The notes below the pieces were generated by a model, which was not told where the DNA came from, searched no databases, and was given only the letters and a program-made list of their open reading frames with translations. A stretch of DNA of 64,000 bases from Sphingobium sp. Z007 (GTDB lineage Bacteria > Pseudomonadota > Alphaproteobacteria > Sphingomonadales > Sphingomonadaceae), in NCBI RefSeq assembly GCF_900013425.1, contig NZ_FBXK01000005.1:186001-250000 (forward strand), given 5' to 3'. The translations under genes were made by a program, and so were the position numbers. This document shows, piece after piece, positions 42,049-50,399 of the stretch (positions are counted from its first letter, which is position 1; every line of letters begins with the position of its first letter).

Positions 42049-43221
42049 ATGGCGGACCGGCTGCGGATACTGTGGGTCGGCGCGGCCCTGCTGCTGCTGG
42101 TCTTCGTGCCCGCCTATCTGTTCACCCTGACGCCGGGCCATGGCATCCCGCGCGACGGCACATCGCTGGTAGTCGGGCGAGATTTCCTCAACATCTGGAT
42201 GTATGGCCGCGCCGCGTGGGAGGCGAACCCCCAACGCTATTACGACATGGACATCTATCTCGCCACTTTGGGGCCGATCGTGGGGGCGGGCTATCCGGGC
42301 CAGCTCTGGTCCTATCCCCCGGTCGCGATGCTGGTCGCTGCGCCCTTCGGCCTGCTGCCCTATCTGCCCGCGCTGGCGCTGTGGACCGTGTGTGGAACCG
42401 TCGCCTTCCTTGTCGCGCTGCGCCTGTGGGTGCGGGACTGGCGGATCGTCGCACTGCCGCTGGCCGCGCCTGCCGCGCTGCTGGGCCTCATGTCCGGCCA
42501 GTTCGCCCTGTTCGCCGCCGCGATTATCCTCGCTGCGCTGCGCTGGCGCGATCGCCGCCCCTGGCTGGCCGGCGCGCTGGTCGGCCTGCTGCTGGTCAAG
42601 CCGCAGCTGGGCTTTCTCTTTCCGATCCTGTTCCTCGCCACCCGCAACTGGCGCGCTTTTGCGGCGGCCGCCCTCTCCAGCCTCGCGCTGGCGGCAACCG
42701 TGGCGCTGATCTGGGGCGTTGATATCTGGCGCATCTATGTCGAAACCGGCATCGCCAACCAGTCGCTGGTGCTCAGTGATCCCGATCATCTCGCCGGGCC
42801 CTTCATGCCGACCCTGTTCATGAACCTGCGCGTCGTCGGCGTGCCGGTGCCGCTGGCGAGCGCGCTCCAGATGGCGCTTGGCCTGCTCGCTGCGACACTG
42901 GTCTGGCTGCGCTTCCGCCGCCGGCCCGCGGCGACCGACCTGTCCGCCAACCTGCTGTTCCTTGCCTGCGCCGTGTCGGCCACGCCCTATATGCTGTCCT
43001 ACGACACGTTGTCCCTCGCCGCGATGGCGGTGCTGGCGCTCGCCGCCGGGCAGAGTGGCCGGATCGCGCCTATCCTGGCCTTTTTTCTGCCCTTGCTCCA
43101 GTTGGCGGCCGGCATGGCGGGCTTGCCTGGACCCGGCCTCATCCCCATCGCGGTCGCCCTTTATCTGCTGCGCGAAAAAAATATGCATGATGCATTAAAG
43201 TTTAACCGCGACCGTCCGTAA
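42049..43221 (+). CDS. GT87/DUF2029-like polytopic membrane glycosyltransferase
   Basis: 390 residues with about ten hydrophobic helices. The N-terminal luminal loop has GRDFLNIWMYGRAAWEANPQRYYD, with the Asp expected in polyprenyl-phosphate-sugar-dependent (GT-C) mannosyltransferases of the DUF2029/GT87 type; GQLWSYPP and LLVKPQLGFLFP also fit. Its start follows the flhB stop by 5 bases, so it seems to be in the fli operon. It could glycosylate an exported or surface flagellar component or a lipid carrier; the substrate is unknown. Confidence 0.75.
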   Translation: MADRLRILWVGAALLLLVFVPAYLFTLTPGHGIPRDGTSLVVGRDFLNIWMYGRAAWEANPQRYYDMDIYLATLGPIVGAGYPGQLWSYPPVAMLVAAPFGLLPYLPALALWTVCGTVAFLVALRLWVRDWRIVALPLAAPAALLGLMSGQFALFAAAIILAALRWRDRRPWLAGALVGLLLVKPQLGFLFPILFLATRNWRAFAAAALSSLALAATVALIWGVDIWRIYVETGIANQSLVLSDPDHLAGPFMPTLFMNLRVVGVPVPLASALQMALGLLAATLVWLRFRRRPAATDLSANLLFLACAVSATPYMLSYDTLSLAAMAVLALAAGQSGRIAPILAFFLPLLQLAAGMAGLPGPGLIPIAVALYLLREKNMHDALKFNRDRP

Positions 43222-43222
43222 T
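43196..43222 (+). promoter_or_regulatory. Sigma-28 type promoter upstream of the 43256 gene
   Basis: TAAAGTTT (the E. coli sigma-28 -35), 15 bases from TAAA to TCCGTAAT. It overlaps the stop codon of the GT87-like gene and lies about 30 bases before the small unknown gene. Confidence 0.7.
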
Positions 43223-43255
43223 CTCTTCATTGGGGACGCATTAGGATGGTGCGTC

Positions 43256-43708
43256 ATGAACGATTATGTTTCCAGAAGCGAACTGCCGCCCATCGACAGG
43301 GCGGTTTCGCGTGCGCCATCACCCGCCCAGGCCGTTCAGCCTGTGGCGGCCAGTCGTGCTACCCCGGCGCCCTTGAGCGGCGCAGCCAAGACGCCCCCGC
43401 CGGTCGACGGCGTCGTCGTGGACGATGATCTGGCCAGTATCGCTGAATATGTCGAAGTGCATGCCAGGATCGCCGACATATTGGCGGACCTCCAGTCGGG
43501 CGTCAGCGGCGTGGATGATGCGGCCGACGCGATCCAGGCGATGATCCCGCGTCCCATGGTACTGGTGCCCCTGCCGCCTGCCAGCAAGGAAGCGGTGGAA
43601 CATGCCGCTGTCCTTGCCGAGCGCATCGTCCAGCGCGCATCCTATGCCCATCGCGCGCACGCGCAGGTGTCGCGCGGGACGGTCGAGCAGATCGCCGCCG
43701 CAGGCTGA
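43256..43708 (+). CDS. Unknown flagellar-locus protein with its own sigma-28 promoter
   Basis: 150 residues, not recognised. The N-terminal third is Pro/Ala/Val-rich and probably disordered. The rest is helical: DDLASIAEYVEVHARIADILADLQSG, DDAADAIQAMIP, and KEAVEHAAVLAERIVQRASYAH. No signal peptide or membrane segment. The place before fliD is where flaG often sits, but the FlaG C-terminal beta pattern is not seen. Late-gene control and helical make-up would suit a filament or cap chaperone or regulator; this is inference only. Confidence 0.75.
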   Translation: MNDYVSRSELPPIDRAVSRAPSPAQAVQPVAASRATPAPLSGAAKTPPPVDGVVVDDDLASIAEYVEVHARIADILADLQSGVSGVDDAADAIQAMIPRPMVLVPLPPASKEAVEHAAVLAERIVQRASYAHRAHAQVSRGTVEQIAAAG

Positions 43709-43741
43709 TTTCCGTCGATCCGGCGCAGCGCAAATCATTCC

Positions 43742-43768
43742 TAAAGGTCTTGCCGCTAGCGCCGTTCT
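43742..43768 (+). promoter_or_regulatory. Sigma-28 promoter of fliD
   Basis: TAAA, 15 bases, GCCGTTCT, close to the fliC site. It gives a short leader of about 15 bases ahead of the fliD ATG at 43790, with AAAGGA as ribosome site inside it. Confidence 0.75.
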
Positions 43769-43789
43769 ATCCCCTTGAAAGGACGACGC

Positions 43790-45184
43790 ATGACTTCGGT
43801 AGGCAGCAGCATTTTGACGGCGCTCAACGCAGGGTCGGGTATCGACACCTCCGCGTTGGTCGCCAGTCTGGTGAAAGCGACCCGAGAACCCAAGCAGACA
43901 GCGATCACGAGTCAGCAGTCGCTCAACAGCTCGCGCATCTCCGCCTTGGCCTCCGCCACCAGCTCGCTCAACACCTTTGCCGACGCCCTGACCGACGTCT
44001 TGTCCGGCCCCGCCTATACCGGCACGGCGGCCTCCAACGACGCTAGCATCGCATCGGTCAGCCTGCTGAGCGGCGGCAGTCCCGCCGGCCTGCCTGCCCA
44101 GCTGACGGTCGATCAGCTCGCCTCTGCCCGCGTCTATTCGTCCGGCGCGACCGGCGGCGCGACCGGCAGCACCGTGATCGGCACCGGCAGCTTCACCCTC
44201 ACCAATGCGGCGGGCGAAGCCACCACGATCACGCTCGATTCGACCAACAACACATTTGCCGGCCTCGCCGCCGCCATCAATGCCGCCGACACGGGCGTCA
44301 CGGCGCGCGTCGTCACCGATACGCAGGGCACGCGCCTGGTTTTCAAGGGCGCAACCGGCGCTGACAATGATTTCACGATCAGCACCAGCGCCGACAGCGG
44401 CAGCAGCATCCTGGGCGGCATGAGCTTCACCAGCTCCTCCACGCCGCAAAATGCCAAGATCACGCTGGACGGCGTCGCCTATGAATATGCCAGCAACACG
44501 GTCGATGACGCGATCCCCTATCTGCGGATTGACCTGAACAAGGCGTCGCCCGGCACCACTGTCACCCTGTCGATGAGCCAGCCTACGGCCGGCCTGTCCG
44601 ATCTGCTCAAGGAATTTGTCAGCGCCTACAACACGCTGATGGGCGCGCTGAACACCGCGACGGCGACCGGCGCGGATTCGTCCAGCGCGGGCGTGCTGAA
44701 CGGCGTGTCGGGCGTGCGCGACATGAAACGGCAATTATCGGCGATCACCTCGACCCAGCTGTCGGCGACCGGCACCTACAAGACGCTGGCCGACATTGGC
44801 GTGTCGACCAATCGCGACGGGACGTTGACGCTCGACACCGCCCGGCTGGCTACCGCGATGGAGACGGACCCGGAAGGCGTCACCAACATGGTGAACCCCA
44901 AGGTTTCCACCTCCGCCAGCCCCGGCCTGTCGGCGCTGATGGACACCGTGCGCGACAATATTGAGAAGGACGATGGACCGCTCAAGACCGCGCAGGCGCG
45001 CTACGACGCCCAGTCGGAGGAATTTACCAAACAGCTCGAAGATCTGGATGAGAAGATGGCCAATTATGAGGACCATCTGACCACCATCTACGCGGCGATG
45101 GAGACGCGGCTGTCCGCGCTCAAGGCGACACAAAGCTACCTCGAACAGCAGATCGAGGTCTGGAACAACAGCGGTAATAATTAA
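43790..45184 (+). CDS. fliD: Filament cap protein FliD
   Basis: Filament cap and growth scaffold (HAP2), 464 residues. N terminus SILTALNAGSGIDTSALVASLVKATREPK matches FliD. Middle has D2/D3-like beta-rich sequence and the C-terminal helical end ETRLSALKATQSYLEQQIEVW. The ATG at 43790 is preferred over TTG at 43775. fliS follows 15 bases later, and both probably share the sigma-28 promoter. Confidence 0.95.
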   Translation: MTSVGSSILTALNAGSGIDTSALVASLVKATREPKQTAITSQQSLNSSRISALASATSSLNTFADALTDVLSGPAYTGTAASNDASIASVSLLSGGSPAGLPAQLTVDQLASARVYSSGATGGATGSTVIGTGSFTLTNAAGEATTITLDSTNNTFAGLAAAINAADTGVTARVVTDTQGTRLVFKGATGADNDFTISTSADSGSSILGGMSFTSSSTPQNAKITLDGVAYEYASNTVDDAIPYLRIDLNKASPGTTVTLSMSQPTAGLSDLLKEFVSAYNTLMGALNTATATGADSSSAGVLNGVSGVRDMKRQLSAITSTQLSATGTYKTLADIGVSTNRDGTLTLDTARLATAMETDPEGVTNMVNPKVSTSASPGLSALMDTVRDNIEKDDGPLKTAQARYDAQSEEFTKQLEDLDEKMANYEDHLTTIYAAMETRLSALKATQSYLEQQIEVWNNSGNN

Positions 45185-45199
45185 TCGGGGACGCAGACG

Positions 45200-45598
45200 A
45201 TGTTCTATAATCAGGGTTATGCAGGCGCCAGCGCGGCGCGCCGTTACGCCGCGGTCCATTCCGGCAGCCGCACCGAAGGCGCGACGCCCCACGCATTGGT
45301 GAAGATCCTGTTCGACGAACTGCTCCAGGCGCTCGAAGCGGCCGCGTTGGCCGAACGCAACGGCGACCGGGTCAAGGTGTCGGACAAGCAGGCGCGGGCG
45401 ATGTCGATCCTCTTCGCGCTCGAATCGAGCCTGGATTTCGACAAGGGCGGCGACATTTCGGTCGGCCTGGCGCAAATCTATCGGGAAGCGCGCCGGTTGC
45501 TGCTGGTCGGGGCCAAGGAACGGTCGGCAGAGCCAGTTGATCAGGCCCATGCCATCGTCGCCGAAATCGCCGAAGCCTGGACCCAGATCGGCCGGTAA
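45200..45598 (+). CDS. fliS: Flagellin export chaperone FliS
   Basis: Cytoplasmic chaperone that binds the flagellin C terminus, 132 residues. Helical; FliS blocks are ATPHALVKILFDELLQALEAAALA and SLDFDKGGDISVGLAQIYREARRLLL. The start FYNQGYAGASAARRY fits the Tyr-rich N terminus of the family. Last flagellar gene of the cluster; a terminator follows. Confidence 0.93.
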   Translation: MFYNQGYAGASAARRYAAVHSGSRTEGATPHALVKILFDELLQALEAAALAERNGDRVKVSDKQARAMSILFALESSLDFDKGGDISVGLAQIYREARRLLLVGAKERSAEPVDQAHAIVAEIAEAWTQIGR

Positions 45599-45670
45599 AA
45601 GCCGCGCGCGCGCCCGCCGGGCGGGGTTGCGCCCCAAACATGCCCCCTGTATAGGCGGCACTCGCACAAG

Positions 45671-45696
45671 GGCGGCCCGGCGGGGGCCGCCTTTTT
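45671..45696 (+). terminator. Rho-independent terminator after fliS
   Basis: GGCGGCCC, GGCGG loop, GGGCCGCC and TTTTT, 72 bases after the fliS stop; it closes the flagellar cluster ahead of argD. Confidence 0.88.
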
Positions 45697-45751
45697 GCGT
45701 TATATTCAACGCGCACAGGACGCGCAGCATCAACCCAGAAAGGGAAGGCTC

Positions 45752-46948
45752 ATGTCGATTACGCCGCTCATGCCCGTTTACCCCCGGTGCGATGTCCGTC
45801 CGGTGCGAGGCGAGGGCTGCTATCTGATCGGCGAGCGCGGCGAGCGTTATCTCGATTTCGCCAGCGGCATTGCGGTCAACCTGCTCGGCCATGGCCACCC
45901 CAGGCTGGTCAAGGCGATCGCCGACCAGGCCGCGACGCTGATGCACATATCGAACCTCTACGGCTCGCCTTTGGGGGAAGCGTTCGCGCAGAAGCTGGCC
46001 GACAACACATTTGCCGACACCGTCTTCTTCACCAATTCGGGCGCAGAAGCGGTCGAGTGCGCGATCAAGACCGCGCGGCGCTATCATTATGCCAATGGCG
46101 AAGCGCACCGGCACAAGATCATCAGCTTCGACAACGCCTTCCACGGGCGGACGCTGGGCACCATCTCGGCGACCAGCCAGCCCAAGATGCGCGACGGCTT
46201 CGAACCACTGCTGCCCGGCTTTGCCGTCGTGCCGTTCAATGATCTCGATGCGGCGCTCGCGGCTATCGACGACAACACCGCCGGCTTCCTGCTGGAACCG
46301 GTGCAGGGCGAAGGCGGCGTGACCCCCGCGACGCAGGCGTTCCTCAAGGGCCTGCGCCAGGCGTGCGACGACCATGGCCTGCTGTTGATCCTGGACGAGG
46401 TCCAGTGCGGCTATGCCCGCACCGGCACCTTCTTCGCCCATGAACAATATGGCGTCACGCCCGACATCATGGCGGTGGCCAAGGGCATCGGCGCGGGCTT
46501 CCCGCTTGGCGCCTGCCTGGCGACCGAAGAAGCGGCCAAGGGGATGGTGTTCGGCACCCATGGCTCCACCTATGGCGGCAATCCGCTCGCCATGGCCGTC
46601 GGCCTGGCCGTGTTGGAAGAAGTCCTGGCCGAGGGCTTTCTTGACCGCGTGACCGCCATGGGCGCTCGGTTGCGCGCGGCGTTGGAGCAGCTCATCCCCA
46701 ATCATGACGATATGTTCGAGGATGTGCGCGGCATGGGGCTGATGCTGGGCGTCAAGCTGAAGGACACGCATGACGCGCGCGCTTTCGTCGGCCATCTGCG
46801 CGACCATCATGGCCTGCTGGCCGTGTCGGCCGGCCAGAATGTGCTGCGCATCCTGCCGCCCCTCGTCATCGAGGAAAGCCATATCGCCGAAGCCATCGAG
46901 AAGATTTCCGCCGGCGCGCGGACCTTCGCGGAAGCCAAGGCGGCCTGA
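45752..46948 (+). CDS. argD: Acetylornithine aminotransferase
   Basis: PLP-dependent transaminase of arginine synthesis, 398 residues. Typical class-III features: GSEAVECAIKTARRYH-like substrate block (NSGAEAVECAIKTARR), FHGRTLG, the Asp of LILDEVQCGYARTG that holds PLP, and the Schiff-base Lys in AVAKGIGAGFPLGA (about 243). ATG at 45752 has AGGGAAGG upstream. The family is close to succinyldiaminopimelate and succinylornithine aminotransferases, but argF directly downstream supports ArgD. Confidence 0.93.
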   Translation: MSITPLMPVYPRCDVRPVRGEGCYLIGERGERYLDFASGIAVNLLGHGHPRLVKAIADQAATLMHISNLYGSPLGEAFAQKLADNTFADTVFFTNSGAEAVECAIKTARRYHYANGEAHRHKIISFDNAFHGRTLGTISATSQPKMRDGFEPLLPGFAVVPFNDLDAALAAIDDNTAGFLLEPVQGEGGVTPATQAFLKGLRQACDDHGLLLILDEVQCGYARTGTFFAHEQYGVTPDIMAVAKGIGAGFPLGACLATEEAAKGMVFGTHGSTYGGNPLAMAVGLAVLEEVLAEGFLDRVTAMGARLRAALEQLIPNHDDMFEDVRGMGLMLGVKLKDTHDARAFVGHLRDHHGLLAVSAGQNVLRILPPLVIEESHIAEAIEKISAGARTFAEAKAA

Positions 46949-46959
46949 TTGATACTACC

Positions 46960-47060
46960 CCGTTCGTGCTGAGTAGGGGCTGAGCCTGTCGAAGACCCGT
47001 ATCGAAGCATTCTTCGATACGCCATTTCGACTTCGCTCAATGGCTGCTCAGGACGAACGG
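46960..47060. repeat. Palindromic interspersed repeat between argD and argF
   Basis: Outer arms CCGTTCGT-CTGAG and CTCAG-ACGAACGG flank an inner hairpin (GTATCGAAG ... CTTCGATAC) and a TCGA-rich centre. It lies in the argD-argF gap and resembles the palindromic repeats common in sphingomonads. Confidence 0.75.
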
Positions 47061-47085
47061 CGGTTGGAAGCGGGGAAAACTTCCA

Positions 47086-48015
47086 ATGACCAAGCATTTC
47101 CTGAATCTTTCCGATGCGGGCGGCGACGCCATCGCCGCCATGATCGCCGACGCCATCGACCGCAAGGCCGCACGGGCGGGCAAGCCCAAGGGCGCGGCGG
47201 ACGCCGACGCGCCGCTCGCCGGTCACACATTGGCGATGATCTTTGAAAAGAACAGCACCCGCACCCGCGTCAGTTTCGACATGGCGATCCGCCAGCTGGG
47301 CGGCACATCCCTGATCCTGGAGGGCGCGACCAGCCAGATCGGCCGGGGCGAGACGATCGCCGACACGGCGCGCGTCCTCAGCCGCATGGTCGACGCGATC
47401 ATGATCCGCACCGACGACCATGCCAAGATCGAGGAGATGGCGCATTACGCCACCGTCCCGGTCATCAACGGCCTCACTGACCTGTCGCATCCCTGCCAGA
47501 TCGTCGCCGACCTGCTGACCGTGGTCGAACATGGGCTGGCGCTGCCCGGCAGCCAATGGGCCTGGCTGGGCGACGGCAACAATGTCCTCCATTCGATCGT
47601 GGAGGCGGCGGGCCTGCTCAAGTTCGACGTGCGCATGGGCATCCCCGACGGCTATGATCCCGACCCGGCCTTTGCGGATGCGGCGCGCGCCGCCGGTTCG
47701 ACCATCACCCTGACGCGCGATGCGGCCGTGGCGGTGGCAGGCGCGGACGTGGTCGTCACCGACACCTGGATCTCCATGGGCCAGTCTCATGCGCAGGAGA
47801 AGCTTGCGGCGATGATGCCCTATCAGGTCACGCCTGATCTGATGGCCAAGGCCAAAGCGGACGCGAAATTCCTCCACTGCCTGCCCGCCCATCGTGGCGA
47901 GGAAGTGGTTGCGCAGGTGATCGACGGCCCGCAGTCGCTGATCTGGGACGAGGCGGAAAATCGCATCCACGCCCAGAAGTCCGTGTTGCTCTGGGCGCTG
48001 GGGCGTCTCGGTTGA
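47086..48015 (+). CDS. argF: Ornithine carbamoyltransferase
   Basis: Makes citrulline from ornithine and carbamoyl phosphate, 309 residues. Carbamoyl-phosphate loop NSTRTR is near 55-60, HPCQ near 134-137 (HPxQ), and the ornithine site [10 protein letters not shown] near 264. Normal length. Follows argD on the same strand across the palindromic repeat, so co-transcription is possible. Confidence 0.96.
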   Translation: MTKHFLNLSDAGGDAIAAMIADAIDRKAARAGKPKGAADADAPLAGHTLAMIFEKNSTRTRVSFDMAIRQLGGTSLILEGATSQIGRGETIADTARVLSRMVDAIMIRTDDHAKIEEMAHYATVPVINGLTDLSHPCQIVADLLTVVEHGLALPGSQWAWLGDGNNVLHSIVEAAGLLKFDVRMGIPDGYDPDPAFADAARAAGSTITLTRDAAVAVAGADVVVTDTWISMGQSHAQEKLAAMMPYQVTPDLMAKAKADAKFLHCLPAHRGEEVVAQVIDGPQSLIWDEAENRIHAQKSVLLWALGRLG

Positions 48016-48113
48016 GTTTCCGGGCGGGCTTCCTATCTAGGCCGCCTATCTAGGCCGCCTGTTCGTGTTCCCACCCGCATCATCGGATGCCGCCATCCTG
48101 TTCGGTCTTTGCA

Positions 48114-49046
48114 ATGCCGGACGACCGGAGCTGTATATTGACGTCTGCCGCCCATCTCGACCAAGCCATTGGCTTCACCATCCCAGCGCGCCACGCGCGC
48201 GGCCGACTCGTGCGGCTGGGGCCGGTACTCGACCAGGTGCTCGCCGCCCATGCCTATCCGCCCGCGATCGAGCGACTGCTCGCGTCCGCGTTGGTGCTCG
48301 CCGCGCTGCTGGGCAGCACGCTCAAACAGGCGAATGGCCAGCTGACCTTGCAGGCGCAGACCGAAAATGGCGTCGTCAGCCTGCTGGTCGCCGACTACAA
48401 GGATGGCGACGTGCGCGGCTATGCCAAGTTCGATCCCGATCGTCTGGCCGAGCAGGGCGCCGATCCGACCCTGTTCGGGCTGTTCGGCAAGGGTTATCTG
48501 GCGATCACTTTCGACCAGGCGGTGAGTGGCGAGCGCTATCAAGGCATCGTCCCGCTGGAGGGCCAGTCGCTGGCGCAGGCCGCTGAACATTATTTCTTTC
48601 AGTCCGAACAAATCCCCAGCGTGATCCAGATCACCACCCGGCATGACAAGGGCGCAGGCTGCGTCGCGGCCGGCATGCTGCTCCAGCATCTGCCGGAAGG
48701 CGAGGTGGGGCGCGAGCGGCTGCATGTGCGTCATGACCACCCGGAATGGGAGCATGTGCAGGCGCTGGCCCAGACGTTGAAGCCGGACGAACTGACCGAC
48801 GAGGCGCTGCCGCTGAGCGACATCGTGTGGCGCTTGTTCCATGAGGAAGACGAAGTGCGGGCGACCGATCCGACGCCGCTCGCCAAGGGCTGCCGCTGCG
48901 ACATCAACCATATTCGCGACGTTATCGGCCGCTTTCCGGTCAGCGAACGCATCGATATGGCGGACGATCAGGGCGTTATCGGCGTGGATTGCGCTTTCTG
49001 CTCGCGCCTGTTCCCGCTCGCGCTTGACAGTTTCGTCGCCCATTGA
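48114..49046 (+). CDS. hslO: Redox-activated chaperone Hsp33
   Basis: Cytoplasmic holdase turned on by oxidation, 310 residues. The C-terminal zinc switch has CRC (about 260-262) and CAFC (about 293-296), the CxC...CxxC pattern. N-terminal domain has GFTIPARHARGRLVRLG and DVRGYAKFDPDRL. ATG at 48114 is preferred over an upstream start at 48087. It follows argF by about 100 bases. Confidence 0.94.
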   Translation: MPDDRSCILTSAAHLDQAIGFTIPARHARGRLVRLGPVLDQVLAAHAYPPAIERLLASALVLAALLGSTLKQANGQLTLQAQTENGVVSLLVADYKDGDVRGYAKFDPDRLAEQGADPTLFGLFGKGYLAITFDQAVSGERYQGIVPLEGQSLAQAAEHYFFQSEQIPSVIQITTRHDKGAGCVAAGMLLQHLPEGEVGRERLHVRHDHPEWEHVQALAQTLKPDELTDEALPLSDIVWRLFHEEDEVRATDPTPLAKGCRCDINHIRDVIGRFPVSERIDMADDQGVIGVDCAFCSRLFPLALDSFVAH

Positions 49047-49181
49047 ACCGGCAATCGTTTCGCTAACGATATTTGTAATTGGGGCAGGCGCGGCTGCTTA
49101 CGCTATCAAAATGCCGCAATTGGACGGCATGGATAAGCGTGGGCGGCCATGGGCCGCCGCGGCCTTGCAGCGACATACGGG

Positions 49182-49634
49182 ATGAGCGGGATCATGAAGA
49201 GGGCGGGACGGCACGCGCTCGGTGCGGTTGCAATGATGATGGCGGCTATTACCGCTGCGGGGGGCGGTTCCGGGGCTGACGCGGCGACCGTCCCTCCGGC
49301 GCCCGCGGTCAAGCCCCAGGCTTTGCGCGCGCTGGAAACCGGGCAATGGGAATTGCGCGGTCGGGGCGAAGGGGCGGAGGTGCGCAAGCTGTGCGTCAGT
49401 GACCTGCGCCAGCTGCTCCAGGTCCAACATGGCAAGGCGCTTTGTCGCAGCTTCACCATCAGTGACAGCGCCGACGCCGTTTCCGTCACCTATGATTGCG
49501 CTGCGGCCGGCAATGGCCGCACCGACCTGCGGGTGGAAACCAATAAGCTGGTCCAGATACGGTCGCAGGGGATTGCGCAGGGCGCGCCCTTCGCCTTCGA
49601 CACTGAGGGGCGGCGTGTCGGCGCCTGTTCCTGA
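49182..49634 (+). CDS. Secreted DUF3617-like hypothetical protein
   Basis: About 150 residues with a signal peptide (positive start, Ala/Met-rich core, GADAA cleavage area). The mature part begins ALETGQWELRGRG and has four Cys arranged as CVSDLRQLL, ALCRSF, TYDC and GAC at the end, the outline of DUF3617-type periplasmic proteins. Function unknown. Start chosen at 49182; 49194 is also possible. Confidence 0.6.
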   Translation: MSGIMKRAGRHALGAVAMMMAAITAAGGGSGADAATVPPAPAVKPQALRALETGQWELRGRGEGAEVRKLCVSDLRQLLQVQHGKALCRSFTISDSADAVSVTYDCAAAGNGRTDLRVETNKLVQIRSQGIAQGAPFAFDTEGRRVGACS

Positions 49635-49693
49635 TCGCGCCGCCTGATCGTGCTGCGCTTGCGCTGCGACGTTTCGGGCGGTAGCGCGGGATC

Positions 49694-50386
49694 ATGGTTG
49701 CCAATAATGGAAAATTCGCCGTCGTGCTGCTGTCGGGCGGTCTCGATTCGATGGTCGCGGGCGGGCTCGCGCGCGAACAGGGCTATCGCATCCTCGCTTT
49801 GTCGATCGACTATAATCAGCGGCATCGGGTCGAACTGCGCGCCGCGGCCCGCGTCGCCGAAGCGCTCAACGCGATCCGCCACATCGTCTTGCCGCTGGAC
49901 CTGACCGCGTTCGGCGGATCGGCCCTGACCGCCGACATCGCCGTGCCCAAAAGCGGCGTGGGTGACGAGATTCCCGTCACCTATGTCCCCGCGCGCAACA
50001 CCATCTTCCTGTCGCTGACCCTGGGCCTGGCCGAAGTCGCCGGCGCAAGCGACATCTTCATTGGCGTAAACGCGCTCGATTATTCGGGCTATCCCGACTG
50101 CCGCCCGGAGTTTATCGACGCCTTCCAGAAGATGGCGACGCTGGCGACAAAGGCGGGGGTGGAGGGCCATCCGATCCGCATCCAGACGCCGCTGCAATAT
50201 ATGACCAAGGCGGACATTGCCCGCGAAGCAGACCGGCTGGGTCTGGACGCGGGCATCAGCTGGTCCTGCTATGATCCCACGCCCGACGGCAAGCATTGCG
50301 GCCTGTGCGACAGCTGTCGTCTGCGGTCCAAGGGCTATCAGGAGGCCGGCCTGCCTGATCCCACCATTTACGCCACGCGGCCCTGA
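49694..50386 (+). CDS. queC: 7-cyano-7-deazaguanine synthase
   Basis: Converts CDG to preQ0 with ATP and ammonia in queuosine synthesis, 230 residues. ATP-PP-loop LLSGGLDSM at about 12-20; the zinc site [17 protein letters not shown] is complete near the C terminus. queE follows 14 bases after it. Confidence 0.95.
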   Translation: MVANNGKFAVVLLSGGLDSMVAGGLAREQGYRILALSIDYNQRHRVELRAAARVAEALNAIRHIVLPLDLTAFGGSALTADIAVPKSGVGDEIPVTYVPARNTIFLSLTLGLAEVAGASDIFIGVNALDYSGYPDCRPEFIDAFQKMATLATKAGVEGHPIRIQTPLQYMTKADIAREADRLGLDAGISWSCYDPTPDGKHCGLCDSCRLRSKGYQEAGLPDPTIYATRP

Positions 50387-50399
50387 AAGGCGGTCGGCG

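Noticed and set aside
43256..43708. FlaG identity
   Set aside because: Location fits, but the FlaG C-terminal beta pattern is not present; kept as unknown.
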